64,000 nt of DNA from positions 1 to 64,000 of the forward strand of contig CAJTPZ010000010.1 in assembly GCA_910578395.1 (NCBI GenBank), given 5' to 3'. The position numbers and the translations under genes are program-made. Shown here in pieces: positions 1-9,893 of this stretch. The notes below the pieces were generated by a model, which was not told the DNA's origin, made no database searches, and worked only from the letters and a program-made list of their open reading frames with translations. Source of the stretch: an uncultured Muribaculaceae bacterium. Its GTDB lineage: Bacteria; Bacteroidota; Bacteroidia; Bacteroidales; Muribaculaceae. Each line of letters starts with the position of its first letter. Within the stretch, counting starts at the first letter, position 1.

Positions 1-24
1 ATTGATTTTGCCGCCATAAAAATC

Positions 25-3000
25 CTAATCAATAAAATTTAGACAACCTCTAAGATTCAATGCCGATATTTCTACGACTGCATCTTCTCCTCTTGCATCA
101 TGGTCTTGCCATGAGATATCGACCGTGCGGCTCTCACCGGGCATAAGATGGAAATAGTTATCGGAATAATCCACCGGAAGAATCTGATCACCGTCTTTCC
201 CTTTAAGGTTCAGCCTTACAAGCGGCACTACTGTGCTGCCATTGTTTTTAAGTGTCACACTGCTCGATGTCTGGCTGGATTTTGCCACCGACACATCCAC
301 ATTACCTTCCGGAAGATCCATCAGAGCTTTCAGTCCGTCCGACGGCGCTCCCCATGAATATGTGTTCTCACTTAAAAGTTTATCACCCTTTTTCAATGTA
401 AGACGAAGAAACAGAGGAGAGGTAATGTCAGCAGGACAACTGATCTTGAAAACATCCTCTGTTGTATCTGATGTAGAAGATATGGATGCAGACTTGCTTT
501 CCACCTCTTTTCCATCGATGCCAAGCACTTTTGCCTCCACCGAAAGATTGTCGATAGTACCCGAGGCAATATTTACGACCTGAACATATTTAGTCAGCGG
601 ATTCCATTGCACGTGTAATGGCTCACACGCTTTCTTACTGCCGAAAAATGCTGCTGTTGGCTCAAAATAATAGTCATAGGTATCCCACGTCAGACTCGGC
701 CAGCATGAATGGCTCATCCATATCACCAGCCCCATACGCTCGGTCTGCGATGACTCGAACATTGCACGATAGGCATCATAATTCTCCCACTGAGCCATCC
801 TGCCGAACATTTCGCCATCATCAGGCATACCGATTTTACTTCCAAGGATCTTGTTGAACGAAGCTCCGCGCTGTGCGCCCTTCTGTGTATAGTCATGCTG
901 CCCCCACAGATCGTCCTGAGGCCAGGGGATCTCAGGTCCGAAAGTACGCTTAAGTCCTTCTGGCGTCATAACATTGGGCAGTCCGCGCTCGCTGTGGAAC
1001 TTGCCGGTCTGGATTGCGAAATAAGTCGAGTCAGCCTCGGCGCCATAAGGACCGTGACCTGTCAGTCCGTAATCGGCCGAATTTGGGATATAAAGCAATC
1101 CCGGATTCCATGCCGCCACTGTTGATTCCAAAGCGGCATTAAGAGTAGGTGTCGGATCTCCCTCATTGCGCCCGCAATAAAATGCGATTGAAGGATGACG
1201 GCGTATACGCTTCACATAGTCCACGGCATTGTCCACAAACATATCCTCATTACCTGGATTTGGTCCGTCTACAGGATTGGCAAGCCAGAAATCCTGCATA
1301 ACCATAACTCCATGCCTGTCACATGCCTCATAGAATTCCTCATCACCCGTTTGTCCGACCCAGTTACGGATCATATTGAAGTTCATATCTTTGTGATACT
1401 TCACAGCAATATCATACTCTCGGCCGCGATAATTGAGATTGTGTTCACTGAAACCCCAGTTGCCTCCGAGCGGAATAAACCGTTTTCCGTTGACATACAG
1501 TTTAAGACACGTCATAGTGTCAGTATACGTCATTTCCCTTATACCGGCATTGTAACTGATCTTGTCGGCGACATTTTTTCCGACTACAAATTCATATCCT
1601 GCGTCATAGAGATTCGGCTCGCCATATCCCACAGGCCACCACAGATTCATCTTTTGCTCTTTCAGAACGGCATACTCATCTGGCATGAAGCATACCTCTG
1701 TCTCCTCCATAGGAGCGAGAGTAAGCTCCCGGTCAAACTTGATATCACCTATCCATCCGTACAAAGTGCCCGTAATCTCTTTTTGCGCATGGTTGGCGAC
1801 AATAACGCAAGGCTTCATAGTTGCCAGCGTGTCGGCGCCGAATGCCAGGGTAGATGTCACCACCGGATCAAGAAGAGTCACATCAGCGGCCGTTGTCAGA
1901 TAGACATCATTCCATATACCTATGTTACGTCCTCTTACGGTCGAGATCCAGTCCCAGCCGATTGTAGCATGAAACGTCGGATTGTCAAGACCCAGCATAC
2001 CACCGTTGAAATCGGTCGTTTCTATATTTTTTTCTTTTACTGCGCCCGGATGTGCCACCTTCTCTATCTCTACTGCGAGCACATTCATTCCAGGTTTAAG
2101 CAAATCGGTGACATCTGTCTTTGAGCGGACAAAAGCCCCCTCTATACGGTCGATGCGCTTTCCGTTAAGAAACACATTCGCTTTCCAGTTTATTCCGTCG
2201 AAATTCAGAAACACACGCTCTCCATTATCCGAAGGTGTGAAATCAAACTCGGTTCTATACCAGAAATTGCTGTTGAAATACGACTCCGAGATACAGAACA
2301 TATTGTCCGAAAAATTCGGATTCGGCACTGCACCGATGTTGATATAACTCGACAAAACTGTTGCTGGTACTGTAGCGACAATCCACGATGCATCATCAAA
2401 ACCGGGCTGCGATATCATCTCACCATTGCCATTTACCTCCGACGCACGTGCGAGTCTCCAGGCGCCACCGTTGAGTGAATACTCACGTTTACCGTTATGC
2501 GACATGTCTCCTGCAACATGCTTCGGAACAGCCACTACTCCACCGCGACCCATAACCTGCATTTCGCTCAGCACATAACGTCCGGTCTTTCCTGGTTCGC
2601 TCATCAGCACCCTCACATATCTGGCCTTGCCTTCCACAGCTATTGTATCGGTAAGAGATTCATCCGATGCTGTCAGAGGTGCGACGCCTGTCCATTCCAC
2701 AGCATCGTCAGAAAACTCTATCTGTCCCGACTTAGGCTTTTCTATCCAGTTCAATATTACCTCGGAGATTTCAGCACGATTGCCAAGATCGACCGACACC
2801 CATTGCTCGCCGCCACCATTGCTCATCCAGGCGCTTCCGAAGTCAAACGACGGTAATATATCTCGGTCAGCCACTCCGTCACGCTTCATCACAACTTCGT
2901 GAATAGCCCAACTGTCGACACCGGGGGCGTTGAAATTTATCCGGATATCCGACGTCTTTTCGAAATCAACCGGCACTGCCACTGTAAATCTCTCCCCTAC

Positions 3001-3591
3001 AGCCTTTATTTCCGACTGTTTATTTGGGTCTGTTTCCTTATGCAGGTTCCTTGCTTTTTTGCCCCAACCCGATCCTGAGATTTTTCCCGATGTACGCCAT
3101 CCCGGCTCACCGGGTACTTGAACATCGATCTCATAATTACCGGTAGAACCCGCTCCGTGATATGCGATACCGGTTATCTCAATGGTATCGGCTTCAACCT
3201 CTTGGGCATTCCACTTGTATTCGAGCCATGAACTCTCACCCTTCAGGCTGTTGAAGCTATAAGGGCCTCCGTCCAGCGACCATTCCCGTTCACGGGCCCT
3301 CAGCGGGCCCTCAGGCGTAGACACTGTAAGGTATGGGGGAAGCACATCCGTTACAATACCGTCAGTGACAAGCTGCGACGTCAGGTTGAAGTCGTAAGCC
3401 GAAGACTGCGATGTGCTTCGGTTCAGAGCCAGATTACGGTATTTGTCATCTACCGTAAGCTCCGGCGCAAATGACTCCGAAGGATCGCCGGGATAAACGC
3501 CTATGCCGCGCGTCTGTTCTACCTGCGCTCCGGTGCAACCCGCAAGCGAAGGCAACATTGCCGCGGCAAGTATAGGCAAAACCTTTACCAT
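25..3591 (-). CDS. GH2 family exo-beta-glycosidase lipoprotein (exo-beta-glucosaminidase/mannosidase-like)
   Basis: A 1188-residue surface or periplasmic glycoside hydrolase. The N-terminus is a lipoprotein signal ending in a lipobox LAGC with Cys19. Residues roughly 50-350 hold discoidin (F5/8 type C)-like beta-sandwich sequence, followed by a GH2 sugar-binding domain, an Ig-like domain and a TIM barrel. The general acid/base is the Glu in GRNEG near residue 808, and the likely nucleophile is the Glu in HSERG near residue 867. This architecture is that of exo-beta-D-glucosaminidases and beta-mannosidases rather than beta-galactosidases. nagB starts only 25 bases upstream in the same direction, so a glucosaminide substrate is attractive, but this is inference; beta-mannoside is the alternative. 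No TonB/SusD pair lies in the window. It is the last gene of the radC-ABC-nagB-GH2 run. Confidence 0.85.
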   Translation of the reverse strand: MVKVLPILAAAMLPSLAGCTGAQVEQTRGIGVYPGDPSESFAPELTVDDKYRNLALNRSTSQSSAYDFNLTSQLVTDGIVTDVLPPYLTVSTPEGPLRAREREWSLDGGPYSFNSLKGESSWLEYKWNAQEVEADTIEITGIAYHGAGSTGNYEIDVQVPGEPGWRTSGKISGSGWGKKARNLHKETDPNKQSEIKAVGERFTVAVPVDFEKTSDIRINFNAPGVDSWAIHEVVMKRDGVADRDILPSFDFGSAWMSNGGGEQWVSVDLGNRAEISEVILNWIEKPKSGQIEFSDDAVEWTGVAPLTASDESLTDTIAVEGKARYVRVLMSEPGKTGRYVLSEMQVMGRGGVVAVPKHVAGDMSHNGKREYSLNGGAWRLARASEVNGNGEMISQPGFDDASWIVATVPATVLSSYINIGAVPNPNFSDNMFCISESYFNSNFWYRTEFDFTPSDNGERVFLNFDGINWKANVFLNGKRIDRIEGAFVRSKTDVTDLLKPGMNVLAVEIEKVAHPGAVKEKNIETTDFNGGMLGLDNPTFHATIGWDWISTVRGRNIGIWNDVYLTTAADVTLLDPVVTSTLAFGADTLATMKPCVIVANHAQKEITGTLYGWIGDIKFDRELTLAPMEETEVCFMPDEYAVLKEQKMNLWWPVGYGEPNLYDAGYEFVVGKNVADKISYNAGIREMTYTDTMTCLKLYVNGKRFIPLGGNWGFSEHNLNYRGREYDIAVKYHKDMNFNMIRNWVGQTGDEEFYEACDRHGVMVMQDFWLANPVDGPNPGNEDMFVDNAVDYVKRIRRHPSIAFYCGRNEGDPTPTLNAALESTVAAWNPGLLYIPNSADYGLTGHGPYGAEADSTYFAIQTGKFHSERGLPNVMTPEGLKRTFGPEIPWPQDDLWGQHDYTQKGAQRGASFNKILGSKIGMPDDGEMFGRMAQWENYDAYRAMFESSQTERMGLVIWMSHSCWPSLTWDTYDYYFEPTAAFFGSKKACEPLHVQWNPLTKYVQVVNIASGTIDNLSVEAKVLGIDGKEVESKSASISSTSDTTEDVFKISCPADITSPLFLRLTLKKGDKLLSENTYSWGAPSDGLKALMDLPEGNVDVSVAKSSQTSSSVTLKNNGSTVVPLVRLNLKGKDGDQILPVDYSDNYFHLMPGESRTVDISWQDHDARGEDAVVEISALNLRGCLNFID

Positions 3592-3616
3592 ATCAGTTTT
3601 ATAATCAAAACGGATT

Positions 3617-4393
3617 TTACTTGTGGAAATATCTGTAAGTTCCCACCTTTAGTTCATAACATGCAGGGTCATCGGCAATGACGATGGCATCCGGATGAAG
3701 CTGCACTGCTGTCACAGGCCACATCTGGCTGACACCACCTTCTACACACTGCTGCAAAGCACGCGCTTTGCCATGGCCATTGACAAGAACCATAACAGTC
3801 CTGGCGTCCATTACGGTGCCTATACCCACTGTAACCGCTTTCTTCGGTACAAGATTTATGTCACCGCCAAAGAAACGCGCATTGGCAATAATTGTGTCCT
3901 GTGTGAGCTCGACGCAACGGGTACGTGACCGCAACGACGATCCAGGCTCATTGAAAGCAAGATGTCCGTCAACTCCGATACCGCCGACAAAAAGATCTAT
4001 TCCTCCTGCATCCACGATAGCTTGCTCATAGGCCGCACACTCAGCCACAGGATCAGAAGCATTGCCGTTCAGTATATGCACGTTTGCAGGATTTATATCT
4101 ATATGATCGAAAAAGTTGGTATGCATAAATGAGTGATAGCTTTCAGGATGCTCTTCGGGCAGACCGCAGTATTCATCCATATTAAAAGTGATCACATCCT
4201 TGAAACTGACCTTTCCCTCGCGGTTCATCTCGATAAGAGCGGCATACATGCCGAGCGGAGTGCTTCCGGTGGGAAGCCCAAGCACGAAATGTTCATGTCC
4301 TTCACTTGGAACGAACGAGTTGATTGCGTCAGCGACTATCTGGGCTGCGCGAGCCGAGAGATTCTTGTAGTTTTCAGTAATAATCAGATTCAT
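3617..4393 (-). CDS. nagB: glucosamine-6-phosphate deaminase
   Basis: Converts glucosamine-6-phosphate to fructose-6-phosphate and ammonia in the cytoplasm, feeding amino sugars into glycolysis. The 258-residue length is right for the family. The motif GVDGHLAFNEPGSS around residues 135-150 carries the catalytic Asp, His and Glu, and LPTGSTPLGMY near residue 40 is the phosphate-binding loop. It follows the ABC ATPase by 18 bases and precedes the GH2 glycosidase by 25, so they are probably cotranscribed. The pairing with a glycosidase suggests use of glucosamine released from host or microbial polymers. The protein is complete and I see nothing odd in it. Confidence 0.95.
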   Translation of the reverse strand: MNLIITENYKNLSARAAQIVADAINSFVPSEGHEHFVLGLPTGSTPLGMYAALIEMNREGKVSFKDVITFNMDEYCGLPEEHPESYHSFMHTNFFDHIDINPANVHILNGNASDPVAECAAYEQAIVDAGGIDLFVGGIGVDGHLAFNEPGSSLRSRTRCVELTQDTIIANARFFGGDINLVPKKAVTVGIGTVMDARTVMVLVNGHGKARALQQCVEGGVSQMWPVTAVQLHPDAIVIADDPACYELKVGTYRYFHK

Positions 4394-4411
4394 GACTTAA
4401 GTATCATTAGT

Positions 4412-5212
4412 TTAATTTATTTCAAAATGTCTCAGATCCGGATTGTATTGCAGTCCGTGACATGAAAAAAGACGTTCGAGGCTACCACTGCGACCTATAC
4501 TGTCTACATCGCCGGTTTCAAGACAGCCTTGCCTGTCAAGCAGCCAAACATAGTCGGTCATTGCGAGTGCTATATCGAGATCATGCGTCGATAGAAATAT
4601 AGTTTTCCCTTCTGAAGCCAGACGCCGCAATAGTCTCATAAGTTCGACTTTCCCTGGAAAATCAAGAAAAGCGGTCGGCTCGTCAAGCATTATCACAGGC
4701 GTCTGTTGAGCAAGAGTCTTTGCTATCATGATTTTTTGCATCTCACCATCTGAAAGAGACGCGACCAGACGGCCGCGAAGTTCATTGGCTCCCACTTCCG
4801 AGATAGACTTATCGACAATACATCGGTCAGCCGAAGTCAGCCGTCCCCAGTAATTGGTATAAGGAGTGCGTCCAAGCCCCACAAGTTCCTCTGTTTTCAT
4901 CGCGTTGGTACTTCCGCGCCCGGTCAGAACTATGCCTATCAGCTGCGACAGATCATGAGAGCTAATCCTGCCTACAGGCACTCCATCTATGCGCACACAT
5001 CCCGAAATCGGAGCCTGCAGATTGGCAATCGTGCGCAAAAGCGTTGATTTGCCTGAACCGTTAGGGCCAAGCAGACATGTCACGGCTCCGGTTGGGATCA
5101 CCCCGCATAGATTCTTTGCAACCACACGCACCCCGTCACGAGTGCGGTAACCGGTCGACAGATCATCAAGCATTATGCGATGACAGGCTGAAAATTCAGA
5201 TTTTTCCCTCAT
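4412..5212 (-). CDS. orphan ABC transporter ATP-binding protein (FecE/BtuD type)
   Basis: A 266-residue cytoplasmic ATPase of the iron-siderophore/cobalamin importer class. Walker A GPNGSGKST is at residues 49-57, the signature is LSDGE, Walker B is VIMLDEPTAFLD and the switch His is in STHDLDIA. Its start overlaps the end of radC by 17 bases; a second Met at position 14 would give a 22-base gap instead and cannot be excluded. No permease or substrate-binding protein lies on either side in this window, so its membrane partner must be elsewhere. The substrate (cobalamin, haem or siderophore) cannot be told from the ATPase alone. Confidence 0.85.
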   Translation of the reverse strand: MREKSEFSACHRIMLDDLSTGYRTRDGVRVVAKNLCGVIPTGAVTCLLGPNGSGKSTLLRTIANLQAPISGCVRIDGVPVGRISSHDLSQLIGIVLTGRGSTNAMKTEELVGLGRTPYTNYWGRLTSADRCIVDKSISEVGANELRGRLVASLSDGEMQKIMIAKTLAQQTPVIMLDEPTAFLDFPGKVELMRLLRRLASEGKTIFLSTHDLDIALAMTDYVWLLDRQGCLETGDVDSIGRSGSLERLFSCHGLQYNPDLRHFEIN

Positions 5213-5903
5213 CGCGATATGAATAATAGCCGGTAGCTCCCACTATGACATGGTCAAGCACCGATATATCAAGCAGACGCGCGGCGTCTGTGATTTTTTT
5301 AGTAAGAGTGTCATCCTGTACACTCGGACACAAAATGCCCGACGGGTGATTATGACATAGTATTATGTTGGTCGACATGCGGTCAAGAGCACTTTTAAGA
5401 AGAATTCTCACATCGACCACTGTTGCTGCCATACCCCCCTGCGATACACGTTCTGCCGATATGATTCTGTTTGATCTGTTTAGAAACAGAACCCAGAATT
5501 CTTCATGGCCAAGACGCTCCAGTTTCTGGCGCATGTGGTTGTAGACAGCCTCACTTGAAGTCATTGGAGGCGTCACATCGGCCGACGAAAGTGAGTGGAC
5601 GCATCTCGAACCGAATTCAATGGCAGCCATCATTGATATTGCCTTGGCGGGACCTACCCCCTGATATTTCGACGTAAGCTCATGAATCGATAGACGGCAC
5701 ACACGGGAAAGATTATTGTCATTGTCACTTAAAATTTCACGACTCAGCGACAAGACAGACTTACCAGGCACACCGCTGCCAAGTATTATTGCCAGAAGCT
5801 CTGTATCGGTAAGCACCCCGATCCCCTTCTCGAGAGCTTTCTCTCTCGGACGGTCGGAATCCGCAAGGTCTGTTACCCGCATTGATGTGGTCATGTTTTC
5901 CAT
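5196..5903 (-). CDS. radC: RadC family JAB1/MPN-domain protein
   Basis: A 235-residue RadC protein with an N-terminal helix-hairpin-helix-like part (LLAIILGSGVPGKS) and a C-terminal JAMM metal-binding fold. The metal ligands are in HNHPSG followed by the Asp of SVQDD, near residues 180-200, with an upstream conserved Glu. RadC proteins were linked historically to DNA repair but their biochemical role is unsettled. It heads the run radC-ABC-nagB-GH2 and is divergent from aroE. The start at 5903 (MENM) is the natural one; no longer in-frame ATG is evident. Confidence 0.92.
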   Translation of the reverse strand: MENMTTSMRVTDLADSDRPREKALEKGIGVLTDTELLAIILGSGVPGKSVLSLSREILSDNDNNLSRVCRLSIHELTSKYQGVGPAKAISMMAAIEFGSRCVHSLSSADVTPPMTSSEAVYNHMRQKLERLGHEEFWVLFLNRSNRIISAERVSQGGMAATVVDVRILLKSALDRMSTNIILCHNHPSGILCPSVQDDTLTKKITDAARLLDISVLDHVIVGATGYYSYRDEGKI

Positions 5904-5984
5904 TTATTGGCCGGATTTGACGGATCAGAGTGCATTTAACTATGTTTCTTTCTACAAAAATAAAAAAATTCCATTTACATTTTC

Positions 5985-5992
5985 TATTTTTG
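5985..5992 (+). promoter_or_regulatory. possible aroE promoter -7 element
   Basis: The octamer TATTTTTG fits the Bacteroidota -7 consensus TAnnTTTG and would place the transcription start near 5999, about 75 bases before aroE. The -33 region is only T-rich, so support is partial. Confidence 0.35.
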
Positions 5993-6074
5993 ACCCCAAA
6001 TAAACGTCAAAACCACGAAGGTAGAATGCTAAAATGGCCATCAGCTTCACCTTTCATAAAATCAATAACACTAA

Positions 6075-6836
6075 ATGAGCTTTAAAACAGATGAGTATGG
6101 ACTGATCGGTTTCCCGCTCACACATTCCTTTTCACAACGATACTTCAACGAGAAGTTCAAATCCGAGAAAATCGACGCCGTGTATCTCAACTTCCAGCTT
6201 TCCGATATAGGAGAGCTCATGGAAATGTTGTCTGAACACCCTCGTCTGCAAGGCTTCAACGTCACGCTGCCCTATAAGGAGCATATAATCCCTTATCTCG
6301 ACGAAATAGATCCTAAAGCGAAAGAGATAGGAGCAGTCAATGTCGTGAAAATACAGCATCTTCCGGGGGGCGATATAAGACTCAAAGGATTCAACAGCGA
6401 CTATATCGGATTTCGCGACTCAATTGTTCCGCTTCTAAAAGAGGGTCCGCATTCTGCACTTGTACTTGGCACCGGCGGTGCATCTAAAGCTGTAAAAGTA
6501 GCGCTGAAGTCAATCGGCGTAAACATCTCAATGGTTTCACGCAACATGAAACCCGGAGTTGACTACACCTATGAAATGCTCACCGAGGAAGTCATGAAAA
6601 GTCATGACATAATAGTCAATACCACACCTGTCGGCATGTATCCTCACAGCGAGGAATGCCCACCGATTCCCTATGAGTACATCACTCCTGATCATATCCT
6701 GTACGACCTGATATATAATCCTGACGTAACAACCTTTATGAAACTCGGTGCCGATCAGGGCGCCACTACGAAAAATGGACTGGAGATGTTGCTTCTGCAG
6801 GCATTCGAATCATGGAATATATGGAAAAGCAAATGA
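6075..6836 (+). CDS. aroE: shikimate dehydrogenase
   Basis: Reduces 3-dehydroshikimate to shikimate with NADPH in aromatic amino acid synthesis. The 253 residues show the substrate-binding start GFPLTHSFSQ (residues 11-20), the catalytic Lys in NVTLPYKEH, the dinucleotide loop VLGTGGASKAV and the C-terminal NGLEMLLLQA. It is complete. Its stop overlaps the likely start of the next gene as ATGA, so aroE, the YeiH-like gene and probably comEC form one transcript, a purely positional association with no obvious shared function. Confidence 0.95.
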   Translation: MSFKTDEYGLIGFPLTHSFSQRYFNEKFKSEKIDAVYLNFQLSDIGELMEMLSEHPRLQGFNVTLPYKEHIIPYLDEIDPKAKEIGAVNVVKIQHLPGGDIRLKGFNSDYIGFRDSIVPLLKEGPHSALVLGTGGASKAVKVALKSIGVNISMVSRNMKPGVDYTYEMLTEEVMKSHDIIVNTTPVGMYPHSEECPPIPYEYITPDHILYDLIYNPDVTTFMKLGADQGATTKNGLEMLLLQAFESWNIWKSK

Positions 6837-7801
6837 ATAAGAAAGCGGCAGGCCTGACTTCTGTCGCAAAGTATGTCTATGCAATAATTGTAATCCTCAT
6901 CTGTATTCCGGCTGACTTGATCGGACTGCCACAGATTTTTTCACCGGCAATGGCATTGTTCACAGGGCTGGTATTTGCCATGATCCTTCCGATGCCATGT
7001 CCGAAGTTCAACAAAAAATCCTCTAAATACCTTCTGCAGGCATCGGTTGTCGGGCTTGGTTTCGGCATGAACGTCAACGAGTCACTTAAATCAGGGGCCG
7101 AAGGCATGATGTTTACCGTCATTTCCGTATTTGCAGTCATGACATTCGGTATCATGATCGGATACTGGATGCACATAAACCGCAAGACCTCCTATCTCAT
7201 TTCATCGGGAACGGCCATCTGCGGCGGTAGCGCCATTGCAACAGTAGGACCGGTAGTCAAGGCATCCGACCATGAAATGGCTGTCTCACTTGGAGTCATC
7301 TTCCTTCTCAATGCTGTAGCTCTGTTCATCTTTCCTCCAATAGGTCACTATTTCGACATGAGCCAGGAACAATTCGGCACATGGGCTGCAATAGCGATAC
7401 ACGACACATCGTCGGTTGTAGGTGCAGGAGCGGCCTACGGACAGGAAGCTCTTAAAATAGCCACACTGGTTAAACTAACACGTGCCCTGTGGATAATACC
7501 CCTTGCACTAATAACGATGCTGCTGTTTCGCGACAAGACTGCAAAAATATCGATCCCCTGGTTCATCTTCATGTTCATCGGAGCCATGATCGTAAACACC
7601 TACTGCAACCTTCCGTCATGGCTGTCTGAAACATTGGTCTACATCGCACACAAAGGACTTGTACTTACGCTTTTCTTCATCGGAGCCGGACTATCGGTTG
7701 CTGCGATAAAAAAAGTAGGCGTAAAACCCCTCGTTCTGGCGATCATTATATGGATCATAATTGGAGTGTCAAGTTTCTTTGTTGTAAGGGCCACTATGTA
7801 A
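6833..7801 (+). CDS. YeiH family putative sulfate exporter / UPF0324 membrane protein
   Basis: A polytopic inner-membrane protein with about 9-10 hydrophobic segments. The family hallmark GTAICGGSAIATVGPVV is near the middle, followed by SDHEMAVSLGVIFLLN. I chose the ATG at 6833 (322 residues, MNKKAAG) because it overlaps the aroE stop as ATGA; an ATG 21 bases earlier at 6812 would add seven residues. Members have been annotated as putative sulfate exporters, but substrate evidence is thin, so the function is a family-level guess. Confidence 0.85.
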   Translation: MNKKAAGLTSVAKYVYAIIVILICIPADLIGLPQIFSPAMALFTGLVFAMILPMPCPKFNKKSSKYLLQASVVGLGFGMNVNESLKSGAEGMMFTVISVFAVMTFGIMIGYWMHINRKTSYLISSGTAICGGSAIATVGPVVKASDHEMAVSLGVIFLLNAVALFIFPPIGHYFDMSQEQFGTWAAIAIHDTSSVVGAGAAYGQEALKIATLVKLTRALWIIPLALITMLLFRDKTAKISIPWFIFMFIGAMIVNTYCNLPSWLSETLVYIAHKGLVLTLFFIGAGLSVAAIKKVGVKPLVLAIIIWIIIGVSSFFVVRATM

Positions 7802-7826
7802 TTCTCCAATTTCAGACTTATCTGCA

Positions 7827-9893
7827 ATGCCCAAGGCGCGATACCGGCAAAGTGTACCTCTCTTTATACCGTTGGTGGCACTCATTGCCGGCATTGTCGC
7901 AGGGAGCTTTGCAGCATCATTTTGGGTAATTGTTCCATCGGCTGTTGCTGTGATTGTGTCAGCCGTGATACGACAATATTATCCGGCACTGCTGTTCATC
8001 ATTTTTGCAGCAGGCTCGACATTGGCAATAGCCGGGAATAGGCCCCCGTTACACGACAGTCTCGCCGATTGCAACGCGACTTACTCTGGCATAATACTCG
8101 AACGGACCGATAAAGACCGGACAGTGGCAGCAATTATTGCTGTTGATTCGATTGCCGACATATCCGGCACTTTTCACCGTATTGAAGGATTCCGGGCCAA
8201 TGTATATTTCTTCGACTCCTACATGTGGCTTTCCACCGGCAGGAGAGTGAGATTCACATCACAGCTTTCACATCCCGTCTACAACCCTGATCTACCGGAC
8301 GATACCGACCTATCAAACTATTGGCGCTACAAAGAGATTTCAGCCACGGGAGTGGTATTCTCAAATCAGGTACATAAATCCGACGGAGATTCACAATGGC
8401 GCGTGGTTCTCCATGAACTGCGGCAAAGCATCTCCGACAAACTGCATCATGGAGGAATCTCTGATGAATGTGCCGCATTTCTTGACGCCATACTACTTGG
8501 AGATGACAGCCGCCTCGACAGGCAACTACGCGAAGACTTTACATTATCTGGACTTTCACACATAGTTGCACTGAGCGGCACACATGTAGCTATAATAGCC
8601 CTCCTCGTCACAGGGCTTCTTTTCCCGTTGCATCTGCTTGGACAACGAAAAGCCACACTGATACTGTCTGTATTGATCCTGTTTCTCTACGCGTTTGTAA
8701 CAGGACTTTCGGCATCGGTTCTTCGCTCAGTCATAATGGCATCGGTAGTTATACTGGCATCCTTGTCCGACCGTGCCAAAAACTCTCTCAATGCCCTATG
8801 CCTTGCTGCAATACTGATTCTTTGCGTCAAGCCGTCTGAAATTTTTTCACCGGGTATGCAGATGAGTTTCATGGCTGTAGCATCAATACTTCTGCTTGCC
8901 AATGCCATAAACCCGGTTTCACAACGTCACCGGATTATATATAGATTCGTAGGAGCAGTCACAACAATTCTGGCAGCAGTGGCAGGCACCTGGATTATAT
9001 CATGCCACTATTTTCATTATACGGCACTATGGTTTCTACCGGTAAATCTTCCGATGGTATTGTTGGTACCGGTGGAAATCATAGGAGGTGCGTTTCTTAT
9101 TTTCAGCGAAGCCATAGGTCTGCACATCCCGTTTTTGGCTATTTTGATTGACGAAGGCTATAGTGCAATCTCATGTATTGCATCGACAGCTGCATCTATC
9201 CCCTCGTCAGGAATCCGAAATATATTCATAAATCCATGGTGTATACCGGTTTATTTCATCGGCATCGGAGTCTTGTCCGAGGCATTGCGCTCGCGACGCG
9301 CCCCATTTTTTGCACTTGCCGCAAGTCTTTTCATTGCAACATGGGGCATTGCCATTATTCCTTGTGGCCAAAACATTACACATGACAGCTGGTATATCAC
9401 ACACGACAACTCATGGACTGATATTGTCGCATATACCGACGATAACGCTTACATTGCCACCACTGCATGGCGTGAAACTCCCGAAGAGACCGTCAGCAGA
9501 TTCACATCTGCCCATTCAGGATTTCTTTCTCGACGGGGAATCGACTTACTACACCTCATTGCAGCAGACCGCGCAAAAACGCGACAGCGAAAGATTATAT
9601 CCCTTGGTAAAACTACATTTGCCATTGCAGGCGAACCTGCTGACACTTTGGATTTCTGCCCGCAACCTCACAGCCACTATACCATAGTCACTCGCAACAG
9701 TCAGAATATGTCAGTCAGAGAGATCCAACGTCACTACCACCCTGATACCGTGTTGTTGGCTAATGAAATATACCCGTCGGTACACGACAGACTTGTTGAC
9801 GAACTGCAATCTGCCGGACAGCCGTTCATTTCTTTGCGCACAACCACCGGTACATTCTCACGCAGTTTATACCGGGTCGAGAGCAAGAATTGA
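7827..9893 (+). CDS. comEC: ComEC/Rec2-type DNA translocation channel protein
   Basis: A 688-residue inner-membrane protein with an N-terminal DUF4131 region (two hydrophobic segments, then an OB-like soluble part) and the Competence core, marked by LSGLSHIVALSGTHVAI near residue 240 and at least seven further membrane segments. ComEC carries single-stranded DNA across the inner membrane in transformation. The C-terminal soluble region (residues about 520-688) lacks the HxHxDH metallo-beta-lactamase signature found in Firmicute ComEC, as is usual in Bacteroidota. It starts 26 bases after the YeiH-like gene. Its last 27 bases overlap, tail to tail, the end of mfd on the other strand. Confidence 0.88.
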   Translation: MPKARYRQSVPLFIPLVALIAGIVAGSFAASFWVIVPSAVAVIVSAVIRQYYPALLFIIFAAGSTLAIAGNRPPLHDSLADCNATYSGIILERTDKDRTVAAIIAVDSIADISGTFHRIEGFRANVYFFDSYMWLSTGRRVRFTSQLSHPVYNPDLPDDTDLSNYWRYKEISATGVVFSNQVHKSDGDSQWRVVLHELRQSISDKLHHGGISDECAAFLDAILLGDDSRLDRQLREDFTLSGLSHIVALSGTHVAIIALLVTGLLFPLHLLGQRKATLILSVLILFLYAFVTGLSASVLRSVIMASVVILASLSDRAKNSLNALCLAAILILCVKPSEIFSPGMQMSFMAVASILLLANAINPVSQRHRIIYRFVGAVTTILAAVAGTWIISCHYFHYTALWFLPVNLPMVLLVPVEIIGGAFLIFSEAIGLHIPFLAILIDEGYSAISCIASTAASIPSSGIRNIFINPWCIPVYFIGIGVLSEALRSRRAPFFALAASLFIATWGIAIIPCGQNITHDSWYITHDNSWTDIVAYTDDNAYIATTAWRETPEETVSRFTSAHSGFLSRRGIDLLHLIAADRAKTRQRKIISLGKTTFAIAGEPADTLDFCPQPHSHYTIVTRNSQNMSVREIQRHYHPDTVLLANEIYPSVHDRLVDELQSAGQPFISLRTTTGTFSRSLYRVESKN

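Noticed and set aside
1195..2124. A 309-codon plus-strand frame inside the GH2 gene
   Set aside because: Opposite-strand reading of the GH2 coding sequence; no motif or start context.
4412..6000. Cobalamin or other riboswitch ahead of the ABC ATPase
   Set aside because: The gene overlaps radC and there is no leader long enough to hold one.
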